From Plasmopara viticola (taxonomy: Eukaryota > Oomycota > Peronosporomycetes > Peronosporales > Peronosporaceae): a stretch of 64,000 bases of DNA. Made by a program: the position numbers and the translations under genes. This document shows positions 45,601 to 55,445 of the stretch, piece by piece. The notes under the pieces are model-generated. The model saw nothing but the letters and a program-made list of their open reading frames with translations. It searched no databases and was not told the origin of the DNA. The stretch is from contig MBPM02000001.1 of the NCBI GenBank assembly GCA_001695595.3, forward strand, positions 1,116,001 through 1,180,000, in the 5' to 3' direction. The number at the start of each line of letters is the position of its first letter. Positions within the stretch are counted from its first letter, which is position 1.

Positions 45601-47950
45601 CGATTTTTCAAGTGACGGATCCACGTGGGTTGAGTTCATTAGCTCTGGGCGAAAAGCGTATGAGGCTGCTGTACAACTTGATGAAAAAGGTGAAAACAAT
45701 ACGACGAATGGCTTTGACGCAATAATAGCAGAAAGATTTTACGACGTCGGACTCAGTTGCTGGTATGAAGCTCAAGCTCTGAGCAATGTACGAGGTATTT
45801 CCATGTCCGCATTCTCGTATGAGGCGACGTTAAATGCAGATACGTCGATTTCAACTCTAAAAGCTGACGCTCTAGCCAACTTCAAGTTGGCTCTTCAAAA
45901 GGATCCATCGTGTTCGCTGGCTTGGAATGGAATAGCTCTTGTGTCGGACAATCCATTATTAAAACAGTTTGCCTGGGCTCGAGCTATCCAGAGTAATTCC
46001 AGCAGTGAGGCTTCATGGGCCAATATAGGTATGTTCTACCTCTATTACGCTGATTCTGTTGCATGGACGGCGTCGTTGGCACGAAATTCGTTTCTTCAGT
46101 TGCAGAGTATAAATCCTAGTAATCCATCCATGTGGAATGGCTATGCTATGCTGGCTCGTTGCCAAGCGGACTCTACCATCCAGCAAAGAAGAACAATAGA
46201 AGCGTTTGATTGTGCGTTGCAAACCGGGCTGGACCTGGATGCTTTACTAGGACTTAGTATGGCATTGCTCGAATTCCACGTGAGCGTTGACGATTCAATC
46301 ACTCAGGCTCCAGAACACGGCAACGAGTGTATCTTATTTTATCTAAAAAAGTATCTGGAACGAGATCCTTTCAACGGACATGCTTGGCATGCTCTTGGTG
46401 TCATTCAGCATCGACTTGAACTGTACACAGAATCTTTGGCATCTTATAGCCGCGCAACTTCTTGCGCACAGACATTAGAAGGACTGGAATGGAACAAATT
46501 AGTGACAAAAGTGGGGCAGATAGCCAATAAGCCCCAGGATTCTAGATCGGATGAGTCAGCAATTTTGCAAGAGATTTTGGAACAAATAAGCGCAACATCG
46601 AGGAAAACAATAGCACTTAAAACGATCATGCAAGCGCTACTACTATACCGTCAATCAAGGGGAAGCGAGGCTCTAGATCTACTCCAAGCTGCTCTTATAC
46701 AAGACGACTCTCAGTCGAGCCAGACTGAAGTCGTTGCCCTTGCGGGCCTATCGATGGCGAGCTTGTTACTGAACGAGTTCTTGGCACAGGCAAGTAATTT
46801 TGCTGAAGTTTGCAAGAATCGCCTTTTACTCTCAATTGATCAAGCTAAAACAACTTTTACTGCTCGCGACTACCTGATTTTGCGCGTGGTGGAGCTTCAC
46901 GAGCGGTTTGTCGGCGCCAATGACGCATTTTTAGCACGTCTACAAGCATTGTCACAAACAAATGACGTCGCCAATTCCACTTTATTGTCGACGCGACTAA
47001 TTTTATCAGTAATTGATTCGGGAAGCTATCAGATGTCAAGTTGTCTAACAGAGTACTTGCGTTCAAGTGCCAGACCAATCTTGTTTGATGGTAATGAGGC
47101 CATGGACCGCAACTTTCTCGATGCGTTGGTAGGACTTATCAAGGCTGGTCCGCCAGGAGTGAAGGGTTTATGTCTGGATGCTCAAATGCGTATCCGTACT
47201 CAACCTTGGAGTACGCATGCTATTGTTCTAGCTGTTGCTAGTGTGCTTAAGCGAATGAGCCTCGAGGCAATTGTAGGATCACAAAAGCAAATTCTGCGTC
47301 AGTTGTTGCGCTTGTTGCAGGCCGGTTTAGTGTTCACGATCGGAAACGAGTTTGATACAGTTCAGCTTAAACTATTGACGAGCTACTGTTACATCAAACT
47401 CGATGAGCAGGACGCGGCGGTTGCGTCCTCCAACCAAGCATTAAATCAATTGGAAGCAGGCAAGACCAATGGTACCATTGCGCATTCGGTGGATTCTGAT
47501 CTATTGGAAGCACGTTTGCTCTCAATTTCAAGTTCGACCAAAGCGATAGAAAAGTATGTGAATGTCATTCACACCTTTTCAGCTGCTGCCACACCTTCAA
47601 AGCGGCTAATTCCAATCTTGTTTGAGCTTGGCGGGCTTTACGAGCAATGGAAGCTCTCGGATGCGGCCTTGACAGTGTGGAAGCTTGTTGCCTCACTAAC
47701 GGCGACGAAACCCCCAGGTTCCACCGCTGATGACGGCGACGTGAGCAGTGCGACTACTTTTTCAAGCAGCTCTAGCGATATTGCTGCTTGCTTCTTGGCA
47801 AATTTGCGGATAGCACTTATTTATGGTAAAAGGAACAATTTGAAGCCGGCGCGCAAGCACATTAAGGTGGCTGTGGCACTTGCCGAAGCTGGAGGAGACT
47901 CAAATTCGTCCACGGTTGCTGCGTTTGTGGAAAATGTCCTAGCCATGTAA
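42682..47950 (+). CDS. SKI3: Ski3/TTC37-like TPR scaffold of the Ski complex
   Basis: TPR scaffold of the cytosolic Ski complex, which feeds mRNA to the exosome for 3'-5' decay. Nine exons: 42682-42846, 42919-42987, 43054-43136, 43218-43296, 43366-43500, 43568-43877, 43937-44055, 44128-44336 and 44398-47950. The phases close to 1573 aa, close to human TTC37 (about 1560). The N-terminal TPR reads A-L-K-T-E-H-F-L-E-A and L-D-P-N-N-F-Q-A-F. Dozens of TPR helices follow, such as W-L-G-K-W-Y-Q-E-V, A-E-K-C-F-L-K-A-L-S-L, Y-W-V-T-L-A-H-I-Y and W-H-A-L-G-V-I-Q-H. No enzymatic domain is present, as expected for a scaffold. Intron 4 (GTTTGT donor, TTGGAG acceptor) is the least certain junction. Its stop lies 22 bp from that of convergent RPP40, another RNA-processing factor. 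Confidence 0.85.
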
Positions 47951-47972
47951 AGTGAAAAATGGTTCTATTGGT

Positions 47973-49211
47973 CTAAACTGTTTCGTCATGTGGACCTAAC
48001 GCTTGCAGCAAGAAATACTCTTCATGCGGCAAAATCAACAGTGTGTAATTGTTGCTACCATTACACAGATAACCATGCTCTCGTCGATAAGACCCACTTT
48101 TTCTCTTGTTGCATGTAGCCTTGGACTGCACCCACGACACGAAAACATCGGGGAAACCCCAGACCGTCACCGCTCCCCACGGTAGCTCGCCACTTTTCAC
48201 AGCTTGCTGTACTTTCTTAACAATAGTTGAGCAAAACGGAGGAGCCAGTAGACCACGCCACCTCACCGTCGAAATATCACTTGCTGGCTCACACTTGAAC
48301 GAATCAGGTATGCCTGTGAAGGTCGAAACGTATTCGTCCGGCTTTTGCCTTCGGAGCAAGTCAGTAAGTCCACAAGCCACAAGTCCTAACCATTCGTAAG
48401 CCTCTTGCAATGACGTCTTGAGCTTATTGCCGTCCAAAACACCACGCTCTTCAATTGCGCAGAGCTCTGTGTAAAACACGTCAAAGCGGGGCACAAACAC
48501 GTCACTGAACGTCGTTAGTTGGGCATTTAGCTCTACCCGTGAACGTAAAAGTTGATCATTATCTTCAAACAAAATTGTGCGGAGTGTCCCACGCTGGTTG
48601 TACGCGCATAGCAGCATCTCAAGGTCTTTGAATTTCGTGCGCAGACACTTCCTGACTTGGTCGTGCCAATTACTTTTCTTTCCTTTTGCAAATGTGGATG
48701 TCAAATCAAGTGTAATCACGTACTTCTGAGCTCGCTTTTGTTGTGATGATTTGCAGATGGCAGGCAGTGCTTTGCCATATTTTTCTCCTACCAGTCCCAA
48801 TTGCTGGTATGTCTCTGCGTCGACCAGTAGCAGCAACTGGCCAGACGGCAACAACATTGCCGACTGCGACGCGTCTACTGCCGCGTTCTTGGCAACCATA
48901 AACGCGGTGCTACCGTTCATCAAATACTCATCGATGAAGCTCGGGGATAAAAACATGTCCACGGACGCCTTAAGTTCATAATAGAATCCTGTCTCCCATT
49001 GCAGCGACTGCGCAACAATCTTTCCAGTCTTGGATGGTAGATAGACCTCGAGCTGCTGGTTGAAATAGTGGCTGCTGATGATGATATTATGACGAGATGC
49101 GGCATGTGTAAATTGCGAGTGCCACACGAGCAGACGAGAAGATGGGTATGCAGCGGATTGATTGCTTTGCAGTAGCGCACCGCCATTGTGAAGCCGGTCG
49201 TGGCGAGGCAT
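47973..49211 (-). CDS. RPP40: RNase P/MRP protein subunit Rpp40
   Basis: Nuclear/nucleolar protein subunit of RNase P and RNase MRP, which process tRNA 5' ends and rRNA. Single exon, 412 aa, from the ATG at 49211. The sequence tracks human RPP40 along its length: an N-terminal S-S-R-L-L-V-W; then M-L-L-P-S-G-Q-L-L-L-L-V-D-A-E-T-Y-Q-Q-L-G-L-V-G (human 'LLPNGKLILSLDKDTYEETGLQG'); Y-E-W-L-G-L-V-A; and near the C-terminus P-W-G-A-V-T-V-W-G-F-P-D-V-F-V-S-W, then R-E-H-G-Y. The frame is open upstream, with an ATG at 49271, and continues into the SINE-like element to 49337; those extra residues do not look like Rpp40. The element begins 91 bp upstream of the ATG and probably lies in the promoter or 5' UTR. 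Confidence 0.85.
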   Translation of the reverse strand: MPRHDRLHNGGALLQSNQSAAYPSSRLLVWHSQFTHAASRHNIIISSHYFNQQLEVYLPSKTGKIVAQSLQWETGFYYELKASVDMFLSPSFIDEYLMNGSTAFMVAKNAAVDASQSAMLLPSGQLLLLVDAETYQQLGLVGEKYGKALPAICKSSQQKRAQKYVITLDLTSTFAKGKKSNWHDQVRKCLRTKFKDLEMLLCAYNQRGTLRTILFEDNDQLLRSRVELNAQLTTFSDVFVPRFDVFYTELCAIEERGVLDGNKLKTSLQEAYEWLGLVACGLTDLLRRQKPDEYVSTFTGIPDSFKCEPASDISTVRWRGLLAPPFCSTIVKKVQQAVKSGELPWGAVTVWGFPDVFVSWVQSKATCNKRKSGSYRREHGYLCNGSNNYTLLILPHEEYFLLQALGPHDETV

Positions 49212-49301
49212 ACTTACAAAACAATAGTTGTAGATTTTCTTATTGGCTACAAATATAATCAATTTTGACATGACAGTTTTATAGTCCCTGTAATGTTTAA
49301 G

Positions 49302-49628
49302 AGCTTGGAAAAGGTTGGGGTGACGCCCTCCTTCCAAGCGCGGGGGCTAAATGCTCGCGCGCTTCGGGCTGGTGCTCTCGGGCATCTGCAGGTCTCTAAC
49401 GAGTCTCACCCTCGACGCGACGGTCTCCAGCACAGGGCGCCACCTGGGCTCTTACCAAGTCAGAGATAAACAAACTAATGGAAGACCCTCAAGACCTCGG
49501 TGCTGGCTGCACTGCCCGCAGAACGAGACTCGACGTATGCGGACACCACTCTATGCCGTGGACTAGCCAGACTGAGCCTAGCACGTGCATAACTTGGCAA
49601 CGCGATAACGTAATACATTACATTACAT
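49302..49628 (+). mobile_element. SINE-like element, copy 3 (327 bp)
   Basis: Flanked by perfect 11-bp duplications TAATGTTTAAG at 49291-49301 and 49629-49639. The tail is an ATTAC-type simple repeat instead of the AATAC repeat of copies 1 and 2. It contains an intact 71-codon ORF at 49351-49566. It is oriented head-to-head with RPP40, 91 bp before that gene's start codon, repeating the arrangement of copy 1 and the STPR gene. Confidence 0.9.
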
Positions 49629-49639
49629 TAATGTTTAAG

Positions 49640-52189
49640 CATAATATTCTTTGGGAAATGATATCGGGCAGGCACTTTTCGCTAACGGGCAGGCACTGAT
49701 GTTTATAAGAATTAAATTGATTGGCATTTAATCATGATTTCTAGGCTACAGAAAAATTACGGAAAATGAAGCGGTTGCTTAGCTATGATAATTGTATCAT
49801 AAGGGTTCGTCTTGAAAGCGCGAGGCGTTGATAGTTTTCTTCACTTCCGGAAAGAAAAGGCGTGTCAATACATCGAGGGTTTACTTCAGGTGCTCGATCG
49901 CTAAGCGAGACGACAACTGCGAGCAAGTCATTGAGGACTCGAATGTGTGTTAGCACTTGATAAGCATGTTCATCGCATATACATCGGTTACATCTTAGGC
50001 TTGTTTCTTATAGGAAAATATGTGACTTTCCACGCAACTAAGAATACGTCAAAGTTGCGTGAAAAGTCGCGGTTTTAACGTCGAAAAGTAGTTTTGGGAT
50101 AAGTTGCATCTGAGATTGATGTAGCATTTGAGAAATGATATCATGACTGAGAATTAATCCTCCAGCCAATCACAAAGAAGAAATGCCAATCAATTTAATT
50201 CATATAAACATCAGTGCCTGCCCGTTAGCGAAAAGTGCCTGCCCGGTATCATTTCCCTATTCATTTTCAAATGTACAAACTCATTCATTATCTATGCTAA
50301 CGTTGAAAAAGGCCGTTTGTTTTATAGACTTCACAATGAAGCAAGTAAGAAAAAATTGCGGCAGGACCATTGTTGCATGTCGTAACAATTAGTGTTTACT
50401 TTAGCCGACGGAGTTTGCTGTTCTTGGTCTCCACAACAAATTGGTCTCCTTATGATTGATTGAATGGGTGGTCAGGTATGTAAGTCCCTATAAGATTTGC
50501 GAGAGGGTCAACCAGCGCTCACATGTTGAGTCCATATGAATCCTGTCAATACCAGCAAGTATTTGAGATGCATAAGCCTCCACTTTGTTTTTAGCTTGCA
50601 TTATCTGTTATAGCGAGCTTAAGTGGAATATAATAATAAACTATGATGATCGCAAAGATGCAATATACTAAATTTCTTTCGTCTATCGGTGCCGGCAACT
50701 TAGTTGTGTCGCAAGACGAAGCTACAATGTGAAATTTTAGTGCATCTTCGTAGCAGAAACATGTCCCTTTCGGCAATATTCCATACAAGCAGGTTAAAGA
50801 CGAGTTGCCGCAAGAACGTTTACCTTGCAATGGCGTCACACCATAGGCTAAGCTGTGCGTAAGGCTCGAGTTCATTTTCAGTACCGGGGGCAGGTAGACT
50901 ATTTATTTGACAAAGACAATTAGGCTGATAAGCTTTGCTTTTTCCAGATACATTCGGATACGAATAAAGGAGGTACTTAGGGCTAAGGAACGCACAAAAT
51001 TTGTCCAAGTGCAATCTCTTTACATATGCTATAAATGTGCTTAAGTCAACGCAGTCACACTTACCCGGAGCGCACAACTCAGGCCATAAATGTCATTATA
51101 GCAGGAGTGACTATAGTCCAAGTAGACTTACTTCGAAAAGATCAATTTTGCGACATTGAGTGAGATATGCCGGCTAAAATCATGGAGCGATCTCGGTCAC
51201 GTACCTGTGAAGAGTGCAAACTTCCCGTTGTGCGTCTAGTCGAGACATAATCAAAGCATCGCTAAGTCAAGAGCTATTAAAGAGGATAGACACCTCGTTA
51301 ACGGTTAAAAACACAAGCCCATATGGCTGTTGGAGTATTCCTCTCTCTTCGCTGACATTCCTAGCCGTGTGTGTGACTGAGGCCACACATTCTTTCGCGA
51401 GCCACATGCTGTTAGCAGAATTGTGTAAGTGTTTACTTGGTTTATTGCATCGTATTTTGAATACACGAGCATTTTTTGGCGTTTGTATTTAATAATATAG
51501 CCAAATCATATAAACAGGAAACAGGTCGTCCAGAGTGCAAAAGAAATGATTCTTGATTTGCAAATCACGCTGTAGGTAAATTATTACGTCATTTGGCCAA
51601 AAGTGTTGCAAAAATGTCTTCACTGTATTGTCACGTCGAGTTTTTGATTGTTTGATTATAGATGCTGAACGATGTTTTAATTTCTCGTAGTATTTTTTTT
51701 ACTGCTGCGTACACTTTAATTAGAGGGTACTGCTCATCACTTAGTCGATTAAAAGCCGATTAAGTTGAGCATGTCAGCTTTTCCCCACCAACCGCAAATT
51801 TAGTGGATATTTCTTGGGGTTGTAACATCGCCATAAATACCCACATGTCAGCAGGTAGCTGGTAAAAAACGGCTGAGCATTTCTGCTTATAAGTAGCTTC
51901 GCTGTGTGTGTGTTGCTTGACGATGACAATTCGGTCATTTTGTAATGGTGTGTCTCTAGAAGTTGCTCATGGGAACAGGTCATGTGTACCTGCCTCAACT
52001 CGACAAATTCGCAGCGCCTTTATAGCTTCTTTACTCATATCATAAAAAAGAATTCACACAATATATTGCGGTGCCTGTTCTTGTTGTCATAAGACTTGAA
52101 ATACCGAAACTTATTCGCTGATATTTAGCTGTCTCTAGTGCGAAATGCTGATAGCTTTCCACCCCGTTTTGGGACTGAATTTTGCGCCC
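49640..52189. other. Gene-poor stretch, nothing certain
   Basis: About 2.5 kb without a supported gene. A minus-strand open frame at 50820-51077 is cysteine-containing but has no signal peptide or recognised fold, and splicing to 50591-50875 could not be made convincing. The rest is AT-rich. Confidence 0.45.
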
Positions 52190-52698
52190 TCAGGGTAGCA
52201 GAGTAGGGCATGATTGCTTATTTACTTTCGTGACCTGCCTTTCTTCGAATCCGTTGGGATCCTGGTCGTCGAACACAGGCCCAGTAGAATTTGTGCTTAA
52301 ATTAGTGGAATGGGCCCAATCAACAGACTCGTCCTGAAGTATTCGCTGAAAATTATTTTCCGAAAGCGATCAGTTTACAGAAACAAAAGATAAGGAAGCG
52401 CTTGTAGCTTTACCTCACTCTCCATGCTAATATAGCTATATATCCAGCCACCGCTTTTTATAATTTCATAAGCGCCGGTTGACGTTTTTGCCAACACCAA
52501 TTCCTCAGATTATTTGTTATTGCTTTACTTCGTAATCACCACGTCGGACCTCTAAAACGAGACTTTTTTTCTTTTGTAGAGGCGCAGAGCTCTGCTAAGG
52601 CTTTCGCCAGATAGAACAGCTTTGCTGCGAGACCCAATCGGACCAAAAAGCTTGGCTCTTATGAGGTGGGTCACACGAGAATGCCTCTCCATTGGCAT
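52190..52698 (-). CDS. Cryptic three-exon gene, hypothetical 126-aa protein
   Basis: Read on the minus strand as exons 52698-52564, 52503-52414 and 52345-52190. Both introns (60 and 68 nt) have GT-AG ends and the size typical of this locus; the first holds a CAATAAC branch-like site. All junctions are phase 0 and the product is 126 aa. It begins M-P-M-E-R-H-S-R-V-T-H-L-I-R-A-K-L-F, then a basic stretch L-Y-K-R-K-K, a central K-T-S-T-G-A-Y-E-I-I-K-S-G-G-W-I-Y-S-Y and an acidic end V-F-D-D-Q-D-P-N-G-F-E-E. No family is recognised. Each exon alone is too short to notice. The protein-like composition and fitting phases are the only support; it could be a fragment of a larger gene. Confidence 0.45.
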
Positions 52699-53898
52699 GA
52701 CAACAAGCGGGTAAAGCCAAACCAACTCTTTTGAGATGCAAAAACTTACACAGATTCAATCAAGTTTTATGCAAAGTAATACGTTGCGCGTGAAACAGGT
52801 TGGATCATAGCACAACGGTGATATATAATGTAAATTAATTGAGGAATCAATGTTGGTAGGAATGCCAACCGGCGCTTATTAATTTAAGCTCTATTGTTAT
52901 TGGTCAGCATAGAGAGTGGAGTGCACTCCCGGAATTAACATATTCTGACGATAGGAGAAGGCAAACTGCACCACTATAAAAGACGCGTCGCAGAGCGACG
53001 CATTTGGTTTCCAAAGTACGAAAATATGTACACACGAAAATGGTAACATAATCATGGCGCTTAAGTTAACAAAAAATCCCAATCGAAATAGAATCTTTTT
53101 CCTTTTGGCTTGTAGCTGTCGTTTACAATCTTTGTAAATAAATCATAATCACTTTCTATTGCGTGAGTAGATTACCCGTTAATGCAGCAGAACTTAGTGA
53201 TGAGCAAACCGACTTGCATCGAGTAAGCAGCTAGGTCTGGTTCCATTGCATTAGACCGAACCATGCTCCTTAAAGAGGTCTTCAATTTTATATAGGGTCA
53301 ATTGTTCCAAGTTTTATTTTATTTGGTTTGGTTCTTTGTTGATTTATGCTAACAAAACAAAAATAATTTAATTACTCTTAAATTATAAAAGAGTCACGAT
53401 AATTGCAAAAAAAATAATTATAACAACAATGCACATCAGCAGCCAAACCAGGTCGGTCCTATAAGACAAATTATTATCAGCAGATTTATAAATCGACAGT
53501 AGGAGCTAATGTTACGGAAAGACAAATGTAACTTTTTCCTGCTGTTCGTGCTTTGTGTTGTACTCTTATAAAGAAAGTATTGACGAATGTCTAGCCCTCG
53601 TTAATCCTCATTTGATTAGAATACTTCGAGCCCTCTCACCTGAGTACTGCACAACCTAGGACGTTAATGTAAGCATAAGAATAGTGAAGTATTTCACGAC
53701 CAAAATGCGCTCTCACTTTGTACAGCTATCGACAAGTATCACTTAAATTAGCTGTTGGCATTGTGCAAAACAAGATTTGTTGTTCGGCAAAGTAAGTGTC
53801 GTGAACTGGGTCGGTGTCGTATTTCTATTCGGGTGGTATCTACCGATTTCTCAGCATGTCAACGTGTACGAAAAACTATTTGGCTGCCTGAGTAATAT
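52699..53898. other. AT-rich spacer, nothing recognised
   Basis: Very AT-rich around 53280-53560. Only short open frames are present (for example minus strand 52897-53082), without domains. The left end may hold further 5' exons of the cryptic minus-strand gene, but none could be joined. Confidence 0.5.
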
Positions 53899-54694
53899 TT
53901 GGCAATCTGCGAGGAGTGTTCTAACGTGGAGCGTTCGCTACTGGTGTTGCGCCACAATTACCGCTATGAGGGCCGTGAGGTCCTTCCACTGCACTACTTT
54001 ATCAACCACGTGTGCTTCCATCAGACCTTGTTGTTTACAGACGCACAAGAAAAGCTCGGAAAGAATATCTTGGAAAGATGCAGACGTGTTGTACGAGGCA
54101 CGCATTCTTCAGCCCGACGCCACAGAAGCGACTGCTAAAGAACAAGGAAGATTTAGCAAGATCTTAAATGCTTTGAATCCAATGTCCTCGCAAAGAGCGG
54201 AATGTCAGTCGGGCACATATAATAACATCATAAGATGAAAGGAGCACGTGTTTTGTTGCCGCGACGACATGACGTTGGAGGGGAAAAGATTTTTTGGCTC
54301 TCAGTCGTGTTTTACGTCGTGCAGGTCTTTATTGATCACTGTAACAGCGACATGACTCGCGACATTATCAAGCTAACGCAAAAAAAAAACTACGGTAGTC
54401 TCGCTCAAGAAAATTCGGCAAGGCGCTTGATGCGGCTGACAAAATATCATGTGGAACAGCACCGAAATTGCCCGCTTTGCATTGCACATGCTCCTCACCT
54501 TTGATTTCTAGGACGGCTGCCATGCATCTCCGGGATGCTCTCTACATATTGATAGTGAGCAAATCTCAAGTATTGGCCAGCTGTCGTTGAAGCAAAGGCA
54601 GCGGGTGAATTTGAACCACTATCATTGCCCTGCTGGCGCCCCAGAAGGGTGCAACGGCCTCAGCTTTGCCCGTTGCGGAGCCTGCACTTGGTAA
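53899..54694 (+). CDS. Probable multi-exon gene, Cys-rich C-terminus, 5' end unresolved
   Basis: Best-supported part: exon 54305-54450 joins exon 54512-54694 through a 61-nt GT-AG intron with a CTCAC branch-like site, phase 0. It encodes I-D-H-C-N-S-D-M-T-R-D-I-I-K-L and then D-G-C-H-A-S-P-G-C-S-L, H-Y-H-C-P-A-G-A-P-E-G-C-N-G and ends C-G-A-C-T-W before TAA. Upstream, 54041-54203 (K-D-A-D-V-L-Y-E-A-R-I-L) joins in phase 1, and 53902-53979 (C-E-E-C-S-N-V-E-R-S-L) could precede it in phase 0. The cysteine/histidine pattern suggests zinc binding or a disulfide-rich fold, but no family is recognised. Alternatively a plus-strand frame open from 53777 to 54238 is used directly. No start codon is settled, so the gene may be partial or decaying. 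Confidence 0.4.
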
Positions 54695-55445
54695 ACAGTC
54701 CCTACGGTTGGACAATCGCGATAAAAGTGGCACGTCAGCTCTTATAGGTACCACACCGCAACATCTGCTGCGCTGACGTGCTGTAGGTCAAAGGTTGCAC
54801 CTTTGCTTCAGCTGCAGCCTTATTACGCGGAGTGTGTGTGTGCGGATGGAGCAAGTTATGATACATGTAACACGACGGGTCAGCGTGGCGCTCGCCACTT
54901 CTCGATAGAATGATACTGTACGGTACATGTTTTCTTCCACTTTACGCCTCGCGCCTAGTGTCGCTCAAGTCGTGGTCCGGCTCTTTCCCAGATGCCCCAC
55001 GACCGAGGCGACGACGCCCCGGCTGGGCATTGCCTGGCGATCGTCTCTCCCCGAACAAAAGTAGTGCGACAGGCTAATCATGTGATACACTATTCGATAG
55101 GCTCTCCCGTGGTGTTAAACTGATCAAGTAAATTACAACTCTATATTCTTTCAATTTGACAACCCAGAGAAAAAAAGCAGCACTGCACAGCGCAGAGCAC
55201 AGACTCCTCATCATTACATAATTTTTTTTGCCCGCTACGTGTAACGTGCAACGTACCCACTCGCCTGACACCAAGACCCTCGCTACCTAACGCGTCCACG
55301 AACGATTGTTAAGCGCGATCCTCAACCTTAATACACAGCAGCGGCGTTTGTTTACGAGACGCACTTCCAGCTTATTCCCGCCACTTTATTAAACATAAGC
55401 GCGAGTACTCAGCATTTGGGTGCTGCCGTTCCTCCTGTTCACCCG
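54695..55445. other. Upstream region of the bZIP gene
   Basis: No gene seen in 750 bp. The part next to the bZIP start should contain its promoter and 5' UTR. A poly-A/T-rich segment near 55220 and a TTTATTAAACATAA stretch near 55385 are present, without a recognisable TATA or initiator placement. Confidence 0.45.

Noticed and set aside
49212..49337. Open N-terminal extension of RPP40 running into the SINE-like element
   Set aside because: The extra residues are encoded partly by the repeat and do not resemble Rpp40; the ATG at 49211 gives the expected N-terminus.
50591..51077. Cysteine-containing minus-strand frames that suggested a secreted protein
   Set aside because: No signal peptide, no known cysteine spacing, and no convincing splice junction linking the two frames.
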